Assembly (NCBI GenBank): GCA_903868035.1
Contig: CAIPTQ010000398.1
Span: 1-63,301 of the forward strand
Length of the DNA stretch: 63,301 nt
DNA from: an uncultured Phycisphaerales bacterium
GTDB taxonomy: Bacteria > Planctomycetota > Phycisphaerae > WQYP01
Direction of reading: 5' to 3'
Positions within the stretch are counted from its first letter, which is position 1. Each line of letters begins with the position of its first letter. Positions 35,906 through 44,617 of the stretch are shown here, in pieces. Made by a program: the position numbers and the translations under genes. The notes under the pieces were generated by a model, which saw only the letters and a program-made list of their open reading frames with translations, ran no database searches and was not told the origin of the DNA.

Positions 35906-36637
35906 TTACTTCACAGCGGCCCAGACGCGGTGTACGTCGTCGTTTTCCTCGAGCGCCTGCAGGAACTCCCCGACCTCCTGCCGCTGGGCTTCCGTCAGTT
36001 CGGGATGCACTTTGGGAATGAACCCGATTTCGCTGGTGATCACCGTCCATCCGTTGGCCGACAGCCATTGGGTGACCGTTCCCACGTCGGCACGTCCGCA
36101 GATGAATTTCGCGCCGGCCACATCCTTGGGAATGCCGTCTTCTTGTTCGTGCGTCAGCGGTTCGACTTCGTTGGCTCCCGCTTCGATGGCGGCAGTTTCG
36201 AGATCCAGCGTCGTATCCGGGTGGTATGCTTCGACCAGGCCCACGTTTTCAAAGACGAACTTGTTGGCGCCCGACGAGGCCAGTTGACCTTTGCGGAACA
36301 GCACGCGAATTTCCGGGGCCGTGCGCTGGGGGTTGTCGGTGTAAACCTCGACAATCACCGGCACATTGTGCGGGGCGCGGCCCTCGTAGACCACATGCTC
36401 CATCACCACCTTCTCGCCGCCGATCCCCGCCCCTTTATTGATGGCCCGCTGGATGGCGTCCTTCGGCACGCTCTCCTTCTTCGCCTTTTCCACGGCAGCA
36501 AAAAGCCGCGCGTTCATCGCCGGATCCGCACCACCCATCTTCGCGGCAATAGTGATCTCGCGAACCAGTTTGGTGTTGGTCTTGGACTTCTTCAGCCCGG
36601 TGACCAGTCGTTTTGCAAGTAGCCATTGGCGTCCCAT
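35906..36637 (-). CDS. YebC/PmpR family regulator
   Basis: A 243-aa protein of the YebC family. The N-terminus differs from the usual MAGHSKWANIKHRK but keeps KSKTNTKLVREITIAAKMGG, ESVPKDAIQRAINKGAG and the acidic domain with VEVYTDNPQRTAPEIR; the last domain is intact. YebC proteins act as DNA-binding regulators and, in part, as translation factors relieving stalls. ATG 36637 (MGRQWLLAKRL) is chosen; upstream Met codons have no family match. TATATT on the minus strand near 36650 may be its -10. Confidence 0.85.
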   Translation of the reverse strand: MGRQWLLAKRLVTGLKKSKTNTKLVREITIAAKMGGADPAMNARLFAAVEKAKKESVPKDAIQRAINKGAGIGGEKVVMEHVVYEGRAPHNVPVIVEVYTDNPQRTAPEIRVLFRKGQLASSGANKFVFENVGLVEAYHPDTTLDLETAAIEAGANEVEPLTHEQEDGIPKDVAGAKFICGRADVGTVTQWLSANGWTVITSEIGFIPKVHPELTEAQRQEVGEFLQALEENDDVHRVWAAVK

Positions 36638-36883
36638 ATGCCGGACGAATATAGCAGGAAGAGAAGCGTTTGAGAATGGCGCAACTCCCTTTCCATCGCA
36701 AAAAGGTACGAAAAATTCAACGGGTATCCTGTTACTCCGAGTCTCGTTGCGCTGAAAGTCGCCATCAGCAACTGGAGAGCTTTCTGCTTTCTCTTCCGGC
36801 AACATACCCCATCGCCGCCCGTTGACCCTTCAGCGGCACCTTCAACCGTATCGCCGCGCCCAATACCCTTCCGGAGTTTCCTC

Positions 36884-38272
36884 ATGCAATACCTCATCCG
36901 CACCGCCCTCATCGCCGCCCTCTTCTCCACCTCCCCCCTCGCCCTCGCCCAAACCCGCCCCGCCACCCAAACCCAGCCCGCCCAGGGCCGCGACCCCAAC
37001 ACTGGCCAGACCTTCTCCATCCGCCCCCTCCCCAACGGCGAGCCCCCCCCCAAGGAGTGGATCGACCAGGACACCGGCCACCGCATCATCCGCCTCTCCG
37101 ATGAACCCAACAGCCAAAGTATGTACTTCCATCAATACTCCTTCTCCCCCGACGGCGGCAAACTCGCCTTCACCTCCACCACCGGCATCTACCAGGTGGA
37201 CCTCTCAACCAAAAAGATCGAACTCATCCTCGCCGCCGAGGTCACCAAGGACAACCAAACCACCCGCAACAACATCATCCAGGTCGGCCGCAAAACCGGC
37301 CGCATCTTCTTCAACCGCACCATCATCACAGGGGCCGCCCCCGCCCAGCCCGGCGGTGGTGCGGTCAGTCAGGACCGCGGCTCCAATGAACGCACCGTCT
37401 GGTGGATCGACCCCGTCTCCAAGGCCGAACACCTCATCGGCAAACTCCCCGAAAACCACAGCCTCGGCACCGTCAACTGCGACGAAACCCTCCTCGCCGG
37501 CGCCGTCCTCTATCTCGACGGCCGCGGCGGCGCCGCCACCCAGCCCGTCACCGCCCAAAACGGCCAGCGCATCAACCTTGCCGCCCGCTGGAACCAGCAC
37601 CTCCCCATGGCCCTGCTCACCATGGACGCCCAAACCGGCGAACTCAAAACCTTCAACCCCAGCAACGACTGGGACAACCACTTCCAGTTCTCCCCCACCG
37701 ATCCCACCCTCCTCATGTACTGCCACGAAGGCCCCTGGCAAAACAACGACCGCGTCTGGACCATCAACACCGACGGCACCGGCCTCTTCAAGGTCCACAC
37801 CCGCACCATGATCAATGAAATCTGGGGCCACGAATTCTGGTCCCCCGACGGCACCACCAGTTGGTACCAGCTCCAATACCCCCGCGGCACCGGCGGCACC
37901 AACTGGATCGCCGGCACCAACCTCAAAACCCATGCCGAAACCTGGTATCACCTCGAAGACCAATTCGTCTCCATCCACGTCAACATCTCCCCCGACTCTG
38001 CCCTCTTCACCGGCGACGGCATCGGCCAAAATCCCTGGATCTTCCTCCACCGCCCCCGCCTCGCCCGCAACCTCGCCGCCGGCGTCTACGACGCCAAGGC
38101 CCTCCTCCAGCCCGGCTACTTCGACACCGAACGCCTCGTCAACATGTCCGCCCACCAGTACGCCCTGGAACCCAACGTCATCTTCACCCCCGACAACAAA
38201 TGGATCATCTTCCGCTCCAATATGTTTGGGCCGTCGTATGTGTTTGAGGTGGAAGTGGCCAAGGCCAAGTGA
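36884..38272 (+). CDS. Secreted oligogalacturonate lyase (PL22)
   Basis: A 462-aa protein. It has a signal peptide (ALIAALFSTSPLALAQ) and then a seven-bladed beta-propeller pattern of PL22: WIDQDTGHRIIRLSDEPNSQ, YFHQYSFSPDGGKLAF, MYCHEGPW and WGHEFWSPDG. It splits unsaturated and short galacturonides, the end step of pectin breakdown. It fits with the pectate lyase at 10907. The histidines of the metal site (YFHQ, CHEGP, GHEF) are present. Its leader is short and has GGAG before the ATG. Confidence 0.85.
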   Translation: MQYLIRTALIAALFSTSPLALAQTRPATQTQPAQGRDPNTGQTFSIRPLPNGEPPPKEWIDQDTGHRIIRLSDEPNSQSMYFHQYSFSPDGGKLAFTSTTGIYQVDLSTKKIELILAAEVTKDNQTTRNNIIQVGRKTGRIFFNRTIITGAAPAQPGGGAVSQDRGSNERTVWWIDPVSKAEHLIGKLPENHSLGTVNCDETLLAGAVLYLDGRGGAATQPVTAQNGQRINLAARWNQHLPMALLTMDAQTGELKTFNPSNDWDNHFQFSPTDPTLLMYCHEGPWQNNDRVWTINTDGTGLFKVHTRTMINEIWGHEFWSPDGTTSWYQLQYPRGTGGTNWIAGTNLKTHAETWYHLEDQFVSIHVNISPDSALFTGDGIGQNPWIFLHRPRLARNLAAGVYDAKALLQPGYFDTERLVNMSAHQYALEPNVIFTPDNKWIIFRSNMFGPSYVFEVEVAKAK

Positions 38273-38439
38273 TCTCCACCCTCGATCAATGCGATGTTTT
38301 CGGCTCAGATGGCGGCGCCGGCAAGACCTTCCGCCGCTTCGACTCCGGCAAAATTGTTCCGCCCCGTCACCACTCTCCGTCCCGATTCCTCCTGCAGGCA
38401 TCACCAATGCGCATCATATCAGGAGGATACAACCATATA

Positions 38440-38468
38440 TTGAACGATCCGTCATAAACACGTATAGT
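38440..38468 (+). promoter_or_regulatory. GH97 promoter
   Basis: TTGAAC (38440-38445), a 17-nt spacer, TATAGT (38463-38468). Expected start near 38475 and a leader of about 60 nt. The 264-nt gap to the PL22 gene holds no other supported feature. Confidence 0.6.
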
Positions 38469-38536
38469 CGCGGGACGCCAAGTTGCCCTTCAACGCGCCG
38501 CCCTTTCACCGGCCCCGTGCAAGGAGTCGTCCCATT

Positions 38537-40426
38537 ATGCCATCCTCTCGCCCTTCCACGCCCCTCAGGCATCTCGCCAGCAGCCTTTGCGCCGCCTGGC
38601 TCTCCGCCGCGCTGCCGGCATTCGCCGCGGCTCCTCCCGCCGTCGGCACGGGTGTCACCGTCGCCAGCCCCGATGGTAAAATCACCATCACCGTCACGGT
38701 GGATGCGCAGGAGCAGCTCACCTGGGCCGTCCAGCGCGAGGGCAAACCCGTCCTGAATCCCGCCCCACTTGGGCTGACCGTTGACGGCAAGGATCTCGGC
38801 AAGCAAATCACGCTGGACGAGCCCAAACGCCGCTCGTTCCAGGAGGAGTATCCCACCTTCTGCAATCATTCCAAGGCGGTGAGCAACTACACCGAAGCCC
38901 TGATCCCAGTCAAGCATGCCGCCGTCACGTATGAATTGGCCGTGCGCGCCTTCGACGATGGCGCGGCGGTGCGCTACTCCGTCCCGCTCCAAGGCGCGCA
39001 CAACATCGCCAAGGAAACCACCGCCTGGGGCCTGCCCAAGGACGCCCCCACCTGGTGGTCGGCATACGGCTACGAAGCCGTCAGCAAGTCCGGACCCTTG
39101 AGCCAGATTCCCGAGCAATCCCCCCTCTCACCGCCGGTCACCCTGGCGCTGGGCAACGACCTCTACGTCAGCGTTTCCGAAGCCAACAACGCGGATTTCC
39201 CCGACCTGGGCCTGGTCCGCCAGGGCGACACCCTCGCGGCTTTTTTCCCCGCCTCCAAAAACGGCTGGACCCAGGACGGCCCCATCGTCACCCCCTGGCG
39301 CACGGCGGTCATCGCCCAGGGCCTGACGGCACTGGTCAACAGCGACCTGCTCACCAATCTCTGCCCGCCGCCTTCGCCCGAATTGGCCAATGCCGCCTGG
39401 ATCAAGCCCGGACGCGCGCTGTGGCAGTGGTACAGCATCGGCGCCCCCAAACTGACTGATCAGCACGATTGGGTCGATGCGGCCAAAAAGCTGAACTTCG
39501 AGTATTACCTCATCGACGACGGCTGGCGCACCTGGAGCGCCGCCGGCAAGGACCAGTGGCAGTGCCTCAAGGACGTCATCGACTACGGCAAAACACAGGG
39601 CGTCGCCAGCCTGGTTTGGGTCGATTCCAAGGAGGTGCTCTCGCCCACCAATCGCCGGGCCTACCTGGAGAAGGTTGCCGCCCTGGGTGCCGCGGGCATC
39701 AAAATCGACTTCATCCCGCCGGCCACTCCCGAGATCATGAAGTGGTACGAGCAGACCCTCCAGGAAACCGCCGCGCTTCACCTGTTGTGCAACTTCCACG
39801 GGGCCGTCAAGCCCACCGGCCGCCAGCGCACCTGGCCCCACGCCCTCACGCGCGAGGGCATCCGCGGCCTGGAATATCACATGACTCGTTACCGGCGCGT
39901 GATGGCCCCGGACCACGACGAGACAATCCTCTTCACGCGTTTCCTGGCCGGGCCGGCCGATTACACCCCCACCGCGTTCGACCCCACGCAATTGGTCGGC
40001 TACACGCCGGCGCACATGCTGGCCCAGGCCGTCGATATGACCTCGCCGCTGCTGCATTTCGCGGACAATTTCAAGTTCTACGTGGGCAACCCCTCCGAAA
40101 ATATCCTGCGGGCGCTCCCCTCGACCTGGGATCAGACCATCGTCCTGCCGGGCAGCAAAATCGGCCAGACCGTCGGCTTCGCACGCCGCCGCGGCACGGA
40201 CTGGTACCTCGGGGTCCTCAACGGCGCCAAGTCCGTCACGTTCCCCATCGACCTGAAGTTCCTGGGCCCGGGAACCTGGCAGGCCGCCATCTTCGGCGAC
40301 GATCCCGCGCAGGACACCGTCTTCCAGCAGGAAACCCGGACGGTTAAGCCCATCGACACGCTCACCGTGCAACTGCGCGTCAAAGGCGGCTTCGTGGCCC
40401 AGCTAAAACCCGCCGCCACCCCGTAA
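38537..40426 (+). CDS. Secreted GH97 glycosidase
   Basis: A 629-aa glycoside hydrolase of family 97. Signal peptide (SLCAAWLSAALPAFA), an N-terminal beta-sandwich (ITVTVDAQEQLTWAVQREG), the catalytic barrel with YYLIDDGWRTW, AAGIKIDFIPP, CNFHGAVKPTGRQRTWPH and FTRFLAGPADYTP, and a C-terminal beta-domain. Family members are alpha-glucosidases (inverting) or alpha-galactosidases (retaining). The Asp in KIDF suggests the retaining type; this is inference. AAGGAG lies 12 nt before the ATG. Confidence 0.88.
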   Translation: MPSSRPSTPLRHLASSLCAAWLSAALPAFAAAPPAVGTGVTVASPDGKITITVTVDAQEQLTWAVQREGKPVLNPAPLGLTVDGKDLGKQITLDEPKRRSFQEEYPTFCNHSKAVSNYTEALIPVKHAAVTYELAVRAFDDGAAVRYSVPLQGAHNIAKETTAWGLPKDAPTWWSAYGYEAVSKSGPLSQIPEQSPLSPPVTLALGNDLYVSVSEANNADFPDLGLVRQGDTLAAFFPASKNGWTQDGPIVTPWRTAVIAQGLTALVNSDLLTNLCPPPSPELANAAWIKPGRALWQWYSIGAPKLTDQHDWVDAAKKLNFEYYLIDDGWRTWSAAGKDQWQCLKDVIDYGKTQGVASLVWVDSKEVLSPTNRRAYLEKVAALGAAGIKIDFIPPATPEIMKWYEQTLQETAALHLLCNFHGAVKPTGRQRTWPHALTREGIRGLEYHMTRYRRVMAPDHDETILFTRFLAGPADYTPTAFDPTQLVGYTPAHMLAQAVDMTSPLLHFADNFKFYVGNPSENILRALPSTWDQTIVLPGSKIGQTVGFARRRGTDWYLGVLNGAKSVTFPIDLKFLGPGTWQAAIFGDDPAQDTVFQQETRTVKPIDTLTVQLRVKGGFVAQLKPAATP

Positions 40427-40457
40427 TATCTGGTCCCACTCCCGCGCTCTACCTGCC

Positions 40458-40492
40458 AAAAAAATGGCGGCACCCGTGGGATAGGTGCCGCC
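40458..40492 (-). terminator. Terminator of the 40557-41258 membrane gene
   Basis: GGCGGCACC (40466-40474) pairs with GGTGCCGCC (40484-40492). On the minus strand the stem is followed by an A/T tract (ATTTTTTT, 40465-40458). It ends leftward transcription and may also halt the GH97 transcript. Confidence 0.75.
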
Positions 40493-40556
40493 TGTGTGGG
40501 GGAAAGGAGGTTTGGTTGCCGGGGTCTGGGTTTTATACGCCCAAGACCACCTGCGG

Positions 40557-41258
40557 TTATTTCTTTTTCACATCGCCTCCCGAGGCCGCCGGTTTGGCGT
40601 GGCCCGGTGCCCCGTCGTGCCCGATCAAGCCGTGCTGCTGGTGTTGCCAGAACAGCGAGATCGCGGCAATCGTGGTGATCACCAATGGAATCAATATCGG
40701 CTTATTGAGTGAAGTTGCAACTTGATTTTGCCAGGGAACGTAACGCATCAGCAGGGCGCACGTGCCGAACACGAACAACGTCGCCCCTTCGATGCTCGTG
40801 AACAGGATCACCGTCGTCTTGAACCATACGAACGAGAGCATCCCCAGCAGCACCAGGCCCACCAGGCCCCCCGCCCACGCCATGTTCAGCGGCTGGTCGC
40901 AGTACGCCCACACCAGCATGCCGATCGCAAAACCCACCAGCCCCCCGCACACGGCCACGGCATACTTCAGCAGCGGCCAGGCGATAATCCCCATCAGCAC
41001 CGCCCCCGCCACCGACGCGACTATCGCCAGGTCATCCGTGCCTTGCTGGGCCAGCTCGTTCCGTACCGGCAGCGTCCCCAGCCACCAGCCGATGGCGACA
41101 AAATTTGACAGGACAATCCACTTGTACGCCTTGAAGCCGAAGGACATCAGCAGGCTGCCAAAGATGATCAGCGCAATGGGGATGATGATCTGGGCCGTGG
41201 TGAGGTTGGTCAGAAGCTCCGTCTGCTGCGGCAGTGTTTGCAGGGCCAGCGTATGCAT
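40557..41258 (-). CDS. Multipass membrane protein
   Basis: A 233-aa protein with about seven hydrophobic segments (IIIPIALIIFGSLLMSFGF, VGFAIGMLVWAY, LILVPLVITTIAAISLFW type). No family recognised; the pattern of paired helices with short loops is like DUF4203 proteins, but this is weak. AGGAGGT precedes ATG 41258. The next gene on this strand (41504-42280) has the same size and organisation, so the two may be distant paralogs. The C-terminus is basic (GGDVKKK). Confidence 0.55.
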   Translation of the reverse strand: MHTLALQTLPQQTELLTNLTTAQIIIPIALIIFGSLLMSFGFKAYKWIVLSNFVAIGWWLGTLPVRNELAQQGTDDLAIVASVAGAVLMGIIAWPLLKYAVAVCGGLVGFAIGMLVWAYCDQPLNMAWAGGLVGLVLLGMLSFVWFKTTVILFTSIEGATLFVFGTCALLMRYVPWQNQVATSLNKPILIPLVITTIAAISLFWQHQQHGLIGHDGAPGHAKPAASGGDVKKK

Positions 41259-41429
41259 GGACGACCTCCTGTGCGGCCAATGAATGCCGCGGGTCGCCCC
41301 CTCCGGGGCTGTGGGGCGTGCCGCGAATTCCACCGCGGCGTAATGCGAACCTGCGGCGCCAGCGCGCCGCCAACCGATTGTATCGGCGTACCACGTGCAA
41401 AAACTGTAGTGCGTTTGATGTGGTAAAAG

Positions 41430-41464
41430 TGGTGCCGATAGTGGTGCCGACGCCCCCGTCGGCC
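41430..41464 (-). repeat. Palindromic repeat family 3, copy 1
   Basis: On the minus strand GGCCGACGGGGGCGTCGGC is followed by ACCACTATCGGCACCACTTT. Same family as 44759, 48296 and 49031. It lies between the two membrane-protein genes. Confidence 0.7.
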
Positions 41465-41503
41465 GTTCGTTCACCTTCACCAGATGTCGGTTGGATAGGT
41501 TGG

Positions 41504-42280
41504 TTACGCCGCCGCCGGCGCGCCGGCACGTTGCAGCGTTTTGCCCGGCCAGAAGTAGAGCCGCTGGATCGCCATTCCCACCAGCACCATACAGCCGATG
41601 ATCGCCAGTCGAATCAGCGGTTCGCTGGGGACCAACCGCTCATACCGGGGTGCAAAGGTGTTCAGCAACACGAACCCGCCGTAGATGAGCAAGCCCACGC
41701 CGCCCACGGCGGACATCAGCCAGGTCGTCGGCCGCGGGAGCAGCCAGGTGACCAGCAGCGTGACCAGTGCCGCGCCTGCGGCAATGGCCAACATCGACTG
41801 CCGCAGTGTGTCGGGGAGCGCCAACCAGCGCGCGGCCAGCGTTTGCGCGAGGGTTTGCGCTTCCCGAGGCAGCGCGGCGAGCGCGTTTCCGTATGCGTTT
41901 TGCTGACTTATCAGCGCCTCTGCCGGGGCCTGGGGCAGCGGATGACCGGCCACTTGGGACTGATAAAACACCCCCGACGCCACCACTCCCAGACATGCCG
42001 CCAGCACCAGTCCCTGCACCAGCCGGAAGGCCAGCGCCCCCAGCAGGAGTCCGGTGGCCAGTCCGATAATAGCGGCGGCCAAAGGGTCAATAGCAAAGAA
42101 TTTCGGCAGCAAAGTCGCACCCAGCGCCGCTAAAACGGAGCCCGCGAAAACCGCCGCCAGCGGCTTGGCGACCTTCACGCCCGCGGTCCATAATATCAGC
42201 CCCAGCAACGCCAGAATGCCGGCCAGCAGTGCCGGGGCGTTGTGCAATTCCGGGGGCAAAATATTCCAAAAAGAAGTCAT
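41504..42280 (-). CDS. Multipass membrane protein
   Basis: A 258-aa protein with about eight hydrophobic helices (LLAGILALLGLILWTAGV, LAAVFAGSVLAALGATLL, LIRLAIIGCMVLVGMAI). A central hydrophilic helix contains AEALISQQNAYGNALAALPR. No family recognised. ATG 42280 (MTSFWNIL) is chosen, upstream Met being unlikely. Probably in one unit with 40557-41258, after the spacer with repeat family 3. The gap to bL34 (42281-42506) holds its terminator. Confidence 0.55.
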   Translation of the reverse strand: MTSFWNILPPELHNAPALLAGILALLGLILWTAGVKVAKPLAAVFAGSVLAALGATLLPKFFAIDPLAAAIIGLATGLLLGALAFRLVQGLVLAACLGVVASGVFYQSQVAGHPLPQAPAEALISQQNAYGNALAALPREAQTLAQTLAARWLALPDTLRQSMLAIAAGAALVTLLVTWLLPRPTTWLMSAVGGVGLLIYGGFVLLNTFAPRYERLVPSEPLIRLAIIGCMVLVGMAIQRLYFWPGKTLQRAGAPAAA

Positions 42281-42400
42281 ACCCACACATCGGCAAAATT
42301 TGCGCGTCGCTGAAGAACCCACTCAACAAATCCGCGTTATCAATATTGATACGCGTGGTGTTGACATCGTATCCGCAGGGGGGCGGTCAGGGGAAGGGGC

Positions 42401-42435
42401 AAAAAACGAGAAACCCACGTGATGGATACGTGGGT
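42401..42435 (-). terminator. Terminator of the bL34 transcript
   Basis: ACCCACGT (42413-42420), loop, ACGTGGGT (42428-42435), followed on the minus strand by TTCTCGTTTTTT. About 70 nt beyond the rpmH stop. Confidence 0.65.
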
Positions 42436-42506
42436 GAAGAAGGCACGGATGTGGGGTACGGGGAAAAAACAGGCTAAAGCCTGTACTACGAACGGATTAG
42501 ACGGGG

Positions 42507-42641
42507 TTAGACGGTGTTGACCTTGCGGCCGTAGCGGCGTTTGCGGTTGATGAGCTGGCGGCCTTTTTTGGTGCGCATGCGGGCGCGGAAGCCGATTTTG
42601 CGGACGCGCTTGGTATTGGAAACTTTATGGGGGTAATGCAT
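42507..42641 (-). CDS. rpmH: 50S ribosomal protein bL34
   Basis: A 44-aa gene. The sequence reads MHYPHKVSNTKRVRKIGFRA, then RMRTKKGRQLINRKRRYGRK and ends VNTV. This matches L34: the motif GFRARM(R/K)TKxGR and the C-terminal RRYGRK are characteristic. L34 sits near the exit tunnel of the large subunit. Usually rpmH is next to rnpA and dnaA; here it follows rpsU by 40 nt, so it is separated from its normal partner. GGAG lies upstream of the ATG. Confidence 0.9.
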   Translation of the reverse strand: MHYPHKVSNTKRVRKIGFRARMRTKKGRQLINRKRRYGRKVNTV

Positions 42642-42681
42642 GGAGTGCTCCAGAAGCGCCCGGTGTTAGCGGGCGTTTGAG

Positions 42682-42873
42682 TTACATTTCGAACCCGACT
42701 TTGAACTGGCGGCTCTGCGACTTGCGCATGCGGCGGCGACGTTTTTCGCTGGGTTTTTCGTAGTAGCTGACGCGTTTCATGTCCTTGATGAGGCCCTCTT
42801 TTTCACAGAGCTTTTTGAACCGGCGGAGCATCTGCTCGGCGGTCTCATTGCCACGGGACTTGACCTTGATCAT
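42682..42873 (-). CDS. rpsU: 30S ribosomal protein bS21
   Basis: A 63-aa protein matching S21: MIKVKSRGNETAEQMLRRFK, then KLCEKEGLIKDMKRVSYYEK, then a basic tail with KRRRRMRK. S21 helps base-pairing of the mRNA with 16S rRNA. ATG 42873 is the natural start; longer in-frame sequence upstream is non-coding. It is followed by rpmH and preceded, 264 nt upstream, by the bTHX gene. Confidence 0.9.
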   Translation of the reverse strand: MIKVKSRGNETAEQMLRRFKKLCEKEGLIKDMKRVSYYEKPSEKRRRRMRKSQSRQFKVGFEM

Positions 42874-43137
42874 GCGATTCCTTGCCTGCAAATCCCGGCA
42901 ATGCCGACGGCGAATCCACGATTCGACCACATCGGCGGGGACGGGAGAGCCGGGTAGTATAGCGGTTTGGGTGGGCGAATCAAGACAGGCGGGGGGCGGA
43001 AGAAAAATGAGCGCTAACGGCGCGTTTTTGCCATATGGATGCGCGCATGCCGCGAGCCTGTGCGAGCATGCGGCGCGGGCCACGCAGCATGAAACGCGCG
43101 GTCCGAGCGCGTGCCGCGCGGCTCGGGGACGGGATTT

Positions 43138-43239
43138 TCAGGCCTTTTTGGGGGCGGCTTTTTTCTTATGGCGGCGGCGGTTGCCGTAGGAGCCGGCGAA
43201 GATTTTTCCCTTGCGCGATCGTTGATCACCTCGACCCAT
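43138..43239 (-). CDS. 30S ribosomal protein bTHX
   Basis: A 33-aa gene: MGRGDQRSRKGKIFAGSYGN then RRRHKKKAAPKKA. It matches the Thermus THX pattern (GKGDxxTRRGKIxxGxYGxxRPRK), a small basic protein at the head of the 30S subunit. AAAGGAA lies 7 nt before the ATG. The neighbourhood of S21 and L34 supports it. Easily missed because of its size; a longer 71-aa frame on the same strand is spurious. Confidence 0.85.
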   Translation of the reverse strand: MGRGDQRSRKGKIFAGSYGNRRRHKKKAAPKKA

Positions 43240-43405
43240 GATGCGTTCCTTTCAAAAAAAACAGATGGAGCATCGGTCGAAAGTCACCGGTCGCTCCCTT
43301 ACGGTCGCGGCTCTGATACGGCTTACTCTTCAATCCGAAGCACGAGGGCCATCATAGACAATGCGGGCATGAAGGCAAGGGTGGAATGGCGCCGGGTGAG
43401 CGGGT

Positions 43406-43792
43406 TCACTTCTTTTTGGTGGATTCGCGGAACAGGGGGGCTTCGCTCAACGTGAAGAGGACGAGTTCCTCGCCGGTGCGGGTGCTGCTGATGTCGTGGT
43501 GGAGGCTCAGGACGGACACGCCGGTGATGCCGGAGATCATGGCTTCCATGGCGGGGCGCGCGGTTTCGACGAGGTGGGTGCGGACCTGCTTGAGCAGGTC
43601 GCGGCCCTTTTCGCCGGTCATGGTTTTGACGAGATGCTGTTCGGCGGCGGTCAGGACGCCCTTGAGGCGGACCACCAGCAGATCCTCGATGAGGTGGGCG
43701 CGAATGTCCTTGGGGCCGCGGCCCATGTATTCCTGCTCGAACTGGCTCATGCCTTCGCAGACGGCGGCTTCGATTTCACCGGCGGATTTCAT
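43406..43792 (-). CDS. DUF2294 protein
   Basis: A 128-aa protein with the DUF2294 pattern: GRGPKDIRAHLIEDLLVVRL, KGVLTAAEQHLVKTMTGEKG, RDLLKQVRTHL, and a C-terminal strand region GVSVLSLHHDISSTRTGEEL. Function unknown; the family often lies near stress or ion-related genes. A second, more diverged member is at 49350-49847. The 90 nt before the ATG contain no ribosome site of note. Confidence 0.7.
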   Translation of the reverse strand: MKSAGEIEAAVCEGMSQFEQEYMGRGPKDIRAHLIEDLLVVRLKGVLTAAEQHLVKTMTGEKGRDLLKQVRTHLVETARPAMEAMISGITGVSVLSLHHDISSTRTGEELVLFTLSEAPLFRESTKKK

Positions 43793-43926
43793 TTAGCAGC
43801 CCTCAAGGAATGGACATTGACCGCAGGTAATATACCCGAAAGCGATACGCTTTGCCAAGCAACATATTCCCGCCAACAATCACGACCGCGTATATAATTA
43901 TAATACTAATTATTTAGATATTTAGC

Positions 43927-43955
43927 TTGACATGATGTACTAAAACGGGTAGATA
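43927..43955 (+). promoter_or_regulatory. Promoter of RNA element copy 1
   Basis: TTGACA (43927-43932), a 17-nt spacer, TAGATA (43950-43955). An A/T-rich upstream region (TATATAATTATAATACTAAT) may act as an UP element. It reads directly into the structured RNA at 43972. Confidence 0.7.
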
Positions 43956-43971
43956 ATTGGATGTGACGGAT

Positions 43972-44103
43972 CGGGGCGCTGGAGGCCCCGGTTCCCAGTT
44001 GGATGATTGGTTGAAGGGCGGCCCGGTTTTTCCGGGAAGCCCGTCAAAGAATAAGCCGACGCCGTTGAACGCCCAGGGCGCGTACAACGGCGTCGGTTTT
44101 TTT
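43972..44103 (+). ncRNA. Structured leader RNA with terminator, copy 1
   Basis: First of four copies. P1 CGGGGC/GCCCCG (43972-43990); conserved GGATGATTGGTTGAA; P2 GGGC-GG-CCCGG (44016-44026) paired with CCGGG-AA-GCCC (44032-44042) with an asymmetric purine internal loop; AGAATAAGCC; P3 CCGACGCCGTTG (44056-44067) paired with CAACGGCGTCGG (44085-44096), then seven T. The last stem is a perfect terminator. Candidate cis-regulator of the 77-aa gene at 44220, or an sRNA. Confidence 0.7.
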
Positions 44104-44149
44104 GGCACCCAGGCATACGCAGACGGATGTTATGCGGAGGCCTGTAAAC

Positions 44150-44206
44150 ATGAACGTTTGGGACGGGCGGCCAGCATATCGGTGCGGATCCGCCCGGCAC
44201 AAATAG
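44150..44206 (+). CDS. Possible 18-aa leader peptide
   Basis: MNVWDGRPAYRCGSARHK, with GGAGG 9 nt before the ATG. It lies between the terminator of RNA copy 1 and the 77-aa gene. It may be a leader peptide or chance; the good ribosome site is the only support. Confidence 0.2.
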   Translation: MNVWDGRPAYRCGSARHK

Positions 44207-44219
44207 AGGAGACCTGCCC

Positions 44220-44453
44220 ATGCGTCAAAGACTTATGGTCACGCCGGATGCCACGGGTTTGCCCAGTGCCGAGGTTTCCGGCACGTGCATATGGGACTTG
44301 GTGGAATATCTCTCGTACCAACGGGCGGCGGTGACGTACCACCATTATCCGACGCACTTCACGGTGACCTTCGAGCGGATGGACATGGAGTCCGTCCAGC
44401 GCCTGCTCGATGAATGGGCGCTGGCGGAGGCACACGAGCTGCAGACGGCGTGA
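44220..44453 (+). CDS. 77-aa hypothetical protein under RNA copy 1
   Basis: No family recognised. A soluble alpha/beta protein (TCIWDLVEYLSYQRAAVTY, FTVTFERMDMESVQRLLDEW). GAGGAG precedes the ATG. It is downstream of the first structured RNA and its terminator, so its expression would require read-through. A long palindromic repeat follows it at 44485. Confidence 0.55.
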   Translation: MRQRLMVTPDATGLPSAEVSGTCIWDLVEYLSYQRAAVTYHHYPTHFTVTFERMDMESVQRLLDEWALAEAHELQTA

Positions 44454-44484
44454 GGCCGCCAAGGCGCGCGAGTTCACCCCCGGC

Positions 44485-44544
44485 CAGGCACGGGCTGGCG
44501 GAGGCATCCGGGATACTGGCTCCCCGGTTGCGGCTCCGCCAGCC
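44485..44544 (+). repeat. Long palindromic repeat family 4, copy 1
   Basis: Arms GGCTGGCGGAG (44493-44503) and CTCCGCCAGCC (44534-44544) enclose CATCCGGGATACTGGCTCC. A second copy is at 51357-51416. Both lie just after a small gene of the stress island. A C-rich stretch with three units of CCCCCCGAC follows at about 44556-44590. Confidence 0.75.
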
Positions 44545-44617
44545 TGTTTCCCCCCCCCCGACCCCCCCGACCCCCCCGACCCCCCCGGCCGCGGGAATCA
44601 AACTGGGAGGAATTTTC

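Noticed and set aside
38407..38457. A 16-residue leader peptide before the GH97 gene (MRIISGGYNHILNDPS).
   Set aside because: It overlaps the -35 region of the GH97 promoter, so it would not be in the GH97 mRNA; no other support.
43014..43229. A 71-aa protein on the minus strand.
   Set aside because: It is a shifted frame over the bTHX gene, which has the family sequence and the ribosome site.
44556..44590. C-rich tandem units (CCCCCCGAC) as a regulatory G-quadruplex.
   Set aside because: The opposite strand could form a quadruplex, but the stretch is short and only present once, and no gene on that strand depends on it.
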